A DNA stretch of 13,011 nt from Phoronis ovalis (lineage: Eukaryota; Phoronida; Phoronidae): positions 1 through 13,011 of the forward strand of contig JAOXYB010041083.1 of NCBI GenBank assembly GCA_028565635.1, in the 5' to 3' direction. The notes below the pieces were generated by a model that made no database searches, was not told where the DNA came from, and saw only the letters and a list, made by a program, of their open reading frames with translations. The number at the start of each line of letters is the position of its first letter. The first letter of the stretch is position 1. Below, in pieces: positions 9,301-13,011 of the stretch. Made by a program: the position numbers and the translations under genes.

Positions 9301-9523
9301 TTACTTGGGCCGGTGTCTGACACTATATAGTATATTCAATAATTTCCAGTCTCACTTTTGTTATAACCATAGGAGCTGTGTTAACTTTTAATGTTGTCAC
9401 GGATGTTCCTGACTGTAGAGGTTTCAAGTGAGCCACTGAATCTTCAGATACTACTTGGTTGTCTGTGTCGGAACTGTCCGATTCGTCACCACCACTTGCC
9501 GCGTACGTTTTCAAAGATTCCAT
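3212..9523 (-). CDS. CDC40: Pre-mRNA-processing factor 17 (CDC40/PRP17), complete, 13 coding exons
   Basis: This encodes the nuclear spliceosome protein PRP17, which in yeast and human acts at the second step of splicing, around remodelling of the C complex and exon ligation. Spliced exons (minus): 9523-9356, 9052-8966, 8119-7990, 7535-7449, 7214-7072, 6763-6667, 6235-6021, 5664-5517, 5274-5159, 4704-4571, 4370-4193, 3735-3692, 3389-3212, totalling 574 residues. Residues 1-56 are acidic and Ser-rich, 57-237 form the conserved linker with basic patches near 166-178 and 216-224, and about 276-574 form seven WD40 blades. Every intron is GT-AG and every phase joins cleanly. The ATG has A at -3 and G at +4, with an in-frame TGA at 9553-9551. 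Long near-identical blocks to human PRP17 ([36 protein letters not shown]) make the identity secure. Introns of 300-460 nt show no further gene; the 846-nt intron is listed separately. Confidence 0.97.
3692..3735 (-). CDS. CDC40: CDC40 coding exon 12, 44-nt small exon (residues 502-516)
   Basis: This very short exon encodes [14 protein letters not shown] plus two bases of Ser516. It matches human VAGYACQVDFSPDMS. It lies between a TTTTTTATAG acceptor and a GTATGT donor. Its length is not a multiple of three, so skipping it would frameshift blades 6-7. Confidence 0.94.
4193..4370 (-). CDS. CDC40: CDC40 coding exon 11 (residues 442-501), WD blade 5 and start of 6
   Basis: This exon encodes [20 protein letters not shown], then [20 protein letters not shown], and ends KKVFKGHM. 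The donor is a perfect GTAAGT after the Met codon, phase 0. Blade 5 lacks the GH and WD dipeptides, as it does in human PRP17. Confidence 0.98.
4571..4704 (-). CDS. CDC40: CDC40 coding exon 10 (residues 398-442), WD blade 4
   Basis: This exon encodes [19 protein letters not shown], then [20 protein letters not shown], among the most conserved stretches of the protein. The acceptor is TTTTCAG and the donor GTAAAT. The exon ends two bases into the Trp442 codon, which is completed by the first base of the next exon (phase 2). Confidence 0.98.
5159..5274 (-). CDS. CDC40: CDC40 coding exon 9 (residues 359-397), WD blade 3
   Basis: This exon encodes [18 protein letters not shown], then [17 protein letters not shown]. 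It matches human QCISRFTNRKVPYCVKF and the LFVAGMSDKKIVQ block. The donor is a consensus GTGAGT. The last residue is Cys where human has Gln, but the junction to WDTRSGEIV is otherwise exact. Confidence 0.96.
5517..5664 (-). CDS. CDC40: CDC40 coding exon 8 (residues 310-359), WD blade 2
   Basis: This exon opens with LWEVYNDRR, closing blade 1. It then encodes all of blade 2: [16 protein letters not shown], then [14 protein letters not shown]. Donor is GTTAGT, phase 1. The human counterpart is RTFIGHSKAVRDICFN through AYDRYLKLWD. Confidence 0.97.
6021..6235 (-). CDS. CDC40: CDC40 coding exon 7 (residues 238-309), start of WD40 propeller
   Basis: This is the largest exon. It encodes [29 protein letters not shown] and most of WD blade 1 ([10 protein letters not shown] through [11 protein letters not shown]). 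It is almost identical to human PRP17 over this stretch. The exon stops just before the LWEV that closes the blade. Donor is GTAGGC, phase 0. Confidence 0.98.
6667..6763 (-). CDS. CDC40: CDC40 coding exon 6 (residues 206-238)
   Basis: This is a charged, probably helical segment ([19 protein letters not shown]) followed by [12 protein letters not shown]. It aligns with human EEQKELDEITAKRQKKGKQ and EEKTILH. The acceptor is a good TATTTCAG and the donor is GTAAGA. The Ile238 codon is split across the next intron (phase 1). Confidence 0.96.
7072..7214 (-). CDS. CDC40: CDC40 coding exon 5 (residues 158-205)
   Basis: This exon encodes GLTVFE, the basic patch [13 protein letters not shown] (a possible nuclear localisation signal), then [15 protein letters not shown] and KPSE. 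It is nearly colinear with human LTVFET through DASNIDGFLGPWAKY. Donor is GTAAAT, phase 0. Confidence 0.97.
7449..7535 (-). CDS. CDC40: CDC40 coding exon 4 (residues 129-158)
   Basis: This exon begins GYALDPS, identical to the human block, and continues into a less conserved Glu/Lys-rich stretch ([15 protein letters not shown]). Acceptor is TTTTAG, donor GTAACA; it enters and leaves in phase 1. Confidence 0.94.
7990..8119 (-). CDS. CDC40: CDC40 coding exon 3 (residues 86-129)
   Basis: This exon encodes [11 protein letters not shown] and then [20 protein letters not shown]. It corresponds to human GPENPFRTQQ and GYAEPAHINDFMFEQQRRTF. It carries the Gly87-Pro88 dipeptide, equivalent to human Gly94-Pro95, which is reported as a substrate of the spliceosomal isomerase PPIL1. 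Donor is GTAAGG, phase 1. Confidence 0.96.
8120..8965 (-). other. CDC40 intron 2, the longest intron (846 nt)
   Basis: This intron runs between donor GTACGT (8965) and acceptor TTTAG (ends 8120). It is AT-rich. I found no embedded open exon, no box C/D pair in the sense direction and no repeat that I can place. Confidence 0.8.
8966..9052 (-). CDS. CDC40: CDC40 coding exon 2 (residues 57-85)
   Basis: This exon encodes [10 protein letters not shown] then [16 protein letters not shown], which matches the human DPAVKEVQYNPTYETMFAP block. The donor is GTACGT and both ends are phase 0. The acceptor is taken as TTTAAG before GAG. A second AG three bases further in would remove only one Glu. Confidence 0.92.
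9356..9523 (-). CDS. CDC40: CDC40 coding exon 1 (residues 1-56)
   Basis: This is the start exon. It encodes [12 protein letters not shown] followed by an acidic Ser/Asp stretch (DESDSSDTD), the same style as the human N-terminus (AASYG then GSESDSD). It ends in ITK at donor GTGAGA, phase 0. An in-frame TGA lies 30 nt upstream of the ATG, which rules out an N-terminal extension within this exon. Confidence 0.93.
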
Positions 9524-10083
9524 GATTGAGATAATTGGGTCATCCGCATCTCAGCACAAGTTAATTTGCTCTTGATTGATTGGATGATTGAGCTGAATCA
9601 CGTTCATATTTTGAAAATACAAAAATCAGTGAATTAAAAATGGTATATTGTAAAAAAAAAACAATAAGCCAAATATTTTGTTTAAATCAAATAGATATAT
9701 TTAAGTACAGTTTACACAATGATCACAGTAATTCTAAGTAATCACCTGCTCCTAACAAAAATGGAGTTATCTCCCCACAGGTAGCAAAAAAGAAATTCAT
9801 AAGCTGTAAAATTATCTGAAGTGTATCCTTGAATGTCAGGGATGATGCATTCTCTTCTTAATACGAGTTATTCAAAATTGTTACACTTATATTATTTTAA
9901 ATCTCTTATTCAATGATATTTGTCTACTAGCATTTTGGGAAATTATTCCCCCCTGTTAGCAGGTGCGTGGTGATGAAGTATTATCAGATCCGCCATTTTG
10001 GGTGCAGCTCTTCCTGCTTATTCTCATTTTTATAGAATTCCTATTTCCCTTAAAACGATGCACGAAACTGTAAAGTGATTGCT
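9524..10083. promoter_or_regulatory. CDC40 upstream region, possibly a bidirectional promoter
   Basis: This stretch lies between the CDC40 ATG and a candidate plus-strand start. CCGCCATTTTG at 9990-10000 reads CAAAATGGCGG on the minus strand, close to the YY1 consensus AAGATGGCGGC and oriented as at many housekeeping promoters for transcription toward CDC40. On the minus strand the same site opens a short 17-codon frame (MADLIILHHH...) that ends before CDC40, a possible uORF if transcription begins there. No TATA box is convincing. The start site is inferred, not seen. Confidence 0.4.
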
Positions 10084-10091
10084 ATGTCTTG
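10084..10091 (+). CDS. Candidate tiny first coding exon (ATG TCT TG) of a divergent gene
   Basis: ATGTCTTG is followed directly by a near-perfect donor GGTAAGT, so an mRNA starting near 10000 could encode Met-Ser and two bases of a third codon (phase 2). It sits about 560 bp from the oppositely oriented CDC40 start, a common head-to-head spacing. A short upstream ATG frame (10050s, 6 codons) precedes it. I could not find a recognisable second exon. Acceptors at 10579-10580 and 12725-12726 would both complete a Trp codon and stay open for a few tens of residues, but neither gives a known sequence. A chance ATG plus donor remains likely. Confidence 0.25.
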
Positions 10092-13011
10092 GTAAGTCAT
10101 ATATTGTAGTTTTAAAATTGTATGTTAAGTAAACCAGTCACATTTGTATTGCTGCAAAGTGCAAACAATTTTGCTGACATTGTGAACTTGATTTTGCACC
10201 GATTTCCCATGTCAATTGCCAACAGTGGGTTGGGTCCATATCCACTGATCCATATTATTTTGACAGACCAGCCAGATTTCATTATAGTTTTCCTGTCTGT
10301 TTATAGTACATAAATTTAACAAACTCTTAGAAGGTTTAAAGGAAGTTACGATTGCTTCTGAAATTATTATAGTATTGCCTATTGGTATCATTCAGTTGAA
10401 TGATTGACTAAGTTAGTAAGTACGATTTAATTTTACACGTTAATTGTAATAAAGAATACAACCCATGTCGCGAGTGTGCTGTACAGTTTTACTCAGTATT
10501 CTTATGAACTCTGTATGCACTGTTTCCAAGGATTAAATCCATAACTTTAAGATTTTTAAATGTTGCAGAAAACTGTGCAGGTGTGAAAATTCATCAGAGG
10601 CAATGGATGATCTTATTTCCTGTTTTTGTACTGAAAGCGTTAATTATGTATTAACTACGTACACAGTCACACACCCATTTTAGGTATTATTTGTTATGTA
10701 AATTAATGATAGGAGTTAAAGAAGTGACATGCATTGGCTAATCACAAGTTATTCAAAGTAAATTAGTTACAGACACAAGGAGAGTCTTAGAATAACAAAT
10801 AAAATATGAAAGAAATTTCATGGAAATGAATAATTCATCTGATATGTTGATATGCTGTTTTATAATTCTTCTTACTTCTTGAATGCATTTGTTTGATATT
10901 ATCTCTATATTTTCTCTGTACTGTTTAACATGATAAGATACTAAATAAGTTATATTAATAACACTAATCTATGAAAGGTTATCAGTAAACAGCCATTGCA
11001 ATACTTCCCTTTTACAAGTAAAATAAATGGTAAATCTAAACCAGTTTTGATGAATAAGATAAATTCACAATAAATATAACTAGTATCCATTACTGCTAGC
11101 AATAAGAATTACATTTCAGTCCTGTAATTTTGTATTTAAAAATTATCACATCCGTAAGTATTAAAGCTGACAAGAAATGTTGCCTTGGCACCTTTGTTTT
11201 ATTCTGGACATTTAAAGTTCTTCATTTAATGTATTGTTCCAAAGTTCATTCTAAAGTCATCTAACATCACTTGACTTATGATTTCATTTGGATTTTGGTA
11301 CTGAAACTAATTGCTGTCTAATTTTCGTTTAAATCTATCATTACTTAGCAAGAAATCTTTCCTGGCTGTTTGTAAATGTTGACAGTCTAATTAGGATATA
11401 TATTGAAACTGTCTTGGCTAATTGAAATTAAGACTGATTAATCATCACTTAACATATTCAGTTAAAATTATTCAATCTGCTGTCTTTTGTAAATTCTTGG
11501 AAGGAATCCAAGATATTATGAAAATAATTCCGGGGGGGGGGGGTAGTCTAGAGTAGTGGAAGCCAGTACCTGGTGTAAAAATGATGGAACGATGGAGACA
11601 GTTGTGTTTTGGCAAACCATAGTAGGGTCATAGGAATAATATTCAGCAAGATACATATGTGTAACTTGGGTCTTACTTTTTTTTTGTTTCAAAATGTTTT
11701 CCTGTGTGATGTTACAAAATACATCTTTTCAAACAGTATATAACAAATTAATCATACCTGTTTGTTAAAACTTTACCATAGAAAAATGATTTGTCCTTCA
11801 TTTTAGTACACAGTGTGATCATTTAGAAGTTAAAAAGTATATTGGAACAATGACCAGATGATAACTAGGCTGTAGCCATAAGCACATGATATTCTGGACA
11901 AATACAACAGTACTAGACAGATGGGAATATGAATACATTGACACAATTTATAAGCTGTGACATTTCTTAAAGATGTTCATGGTTGCTTTAATGAATTATG
12001 TGTCTAATGGGAAATATTTTTAAATGTGATAATTGGTCTCCATAGATTTATATCTTTTGTATTGATTTCTCAGTAAAAACACTGCACTGCAGATATATAT
12101 ACATCATTAAGATCTAAGGTTTTACTAGGATTTTGTGTTCAGTCCTATTACATGTTGAGAGGCTAATTCAATCGGACCCCTCCAGAGCTATCTTGTGCAC
12201 AATGTCCTCCTGTGATATCTGGAATGAGAATAGCAAACTTTTGATAGAGGTGTCCTTTTTTGTCTCATATGTCCATTTGATGGTGCACAAAGGTGAAACA
12301 GTCTAGCTGGCTTTGCATGGGATTTCTCAAGATGTACCCATCATAACATATGGTAACTTATTGTGACAATGATCAGTAGTGTGTTTTATCAAGCTTCTTT
12401 ATCATCATTCTGTAGTATCAACTGGCTGGGTATTAAAGTACCTATGTGTTTTTTTGCTTCCAGACATTTTGTAATGAAAGCCCTGCTTTAGTAGACATTT
12501 AGCAATGAAATACATGCTTACACAGTTGATGAAAGGCACATGTTATGAGTATTAAAACATCATCAAGGCTCCAGGTTATTTTTGGTCTCCATATTATATA
12601 CAGTGCAATCTTTAATATAATAGATTTTCAATGAAAATCTGCTCCAATATTTAGTAGGGATACATGTAAAGAATGAAAACAGTCATGCTCAGTGTCATGG
12701 TTTGACAGTGAATCTCGCTGTTTTAGGTCCCACCTCACAGTCCTAATGTCATTTCGCATTGCTTCTAGTTATCAGCTAATAAAGCCTGTTAATTAAAACA
12801 GTGTTTTTTTACTCAAATTGCAGATTGCACATGTTGCATTGCTATTTTTGCGTATGGTGTAGATTGATTATCAAAAGCTGCAATTTTGTGGTCATTAAGA
12901 ATATAATTTCATAGTTTATACCAATTCCAGCATTAAATACCTTAAAAGACATTTAAAGTAAGAAAATAAAAGTTAACACGTCAAAATGTACAATTTGTGT
13001 AAACATGTTCA
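10092..13011. other. Long AT-rich stretch without a recognised gene
   Basis: I found no conserved exon, RNA gene or large repeat on either strand. It contains an AATAAA at 10448-10453, a 12-G run at 11532-11543 and many short A/T runs. A 63-codon plus-strand frame at 10122-10313 is hydrophobic and has no recognisable motif. The stretch could be a first intron of a divergent gene starting at 10084, or simply intergenic. Confidence 0.6.
11532..11543 (+). repeat. Poly-G tract, 12 G
   Basis: A 12-base G homopolymer lies in an otherwise AT-rich stretch. It may be polymorphic or a sequencing/assembly length artefact, and could form a G-quadruplex when strands associate. Confidence 0.9.

Noticed and set aside
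10122-10313. 63-codon hydrophobic plus-strand frame
   Set aside because: No homology is recognisable, its start context is poor, and it sits just after a strong donor where intron sequence is expected.

Overview
This is an AT-rich animal nuclear window. It holds one complete, spliced, single-copy gene on the minus strand, flanked by long non-coding DNA. The protein is clearly metazoan, the introns are short (200-846 nt) and the spacers are AT-rich with small repeats. Together these suggest an invertebrate, possibly a mollusc or another lophotrochozoan, but the species cannot be fixed from the sequence.

The gene is the orthologue of human CDC40/PRP17, the pre-mRNA splicing factor of the second catalytic step. 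I reconstructed 13 coding exons between 9523 (ATG) and 3212 (stop), all on GT-AG introns with matching phases. They give 1,725 nt, or 574 residues plus a stop, against 579 residues for the human protein as I remember it. An acidic N-terminus, a conserved linker with the Gly-Pro dipeptide known from human PRP17, two basic patches and a seven-bladed WD40 propeller are all present with no frame break.

Layout from left to right. Bases 1-174 carry an open Gln/Pro-rich frame on the minus strand that runs off the left edge. It may be the end of another gene or a transposon remnant. Bases 178-2946 are non-coding but repeat-bearing: a 25-bp tandem duplication, a 19-bp element present twice, a 298-bp fold-back unit with 40-bp arms, and a second MITE-like unit with short G/C-rich inverted ends. 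Bases 2947-3211 hold the probable CDC40 3' UTR and polyA signals. Bases 3212-9523 are CDC40. Bases 9524-10083 are its upstream region, with a YY1-like CCGCCATTTT site near 9990. A strong splice donor just after an ATG at 10084 on the plus strand hints at a divergent gene with a tiny first coding exon. The rest, to 13011, has no convincing exon and would fit a long first intron or plain intergenic DNA.

I see no new multi-gene system here. The points most worth checking are the possible head-to-head gene at 10084, the two fold-back repeats and the truncated frame at the left edge.
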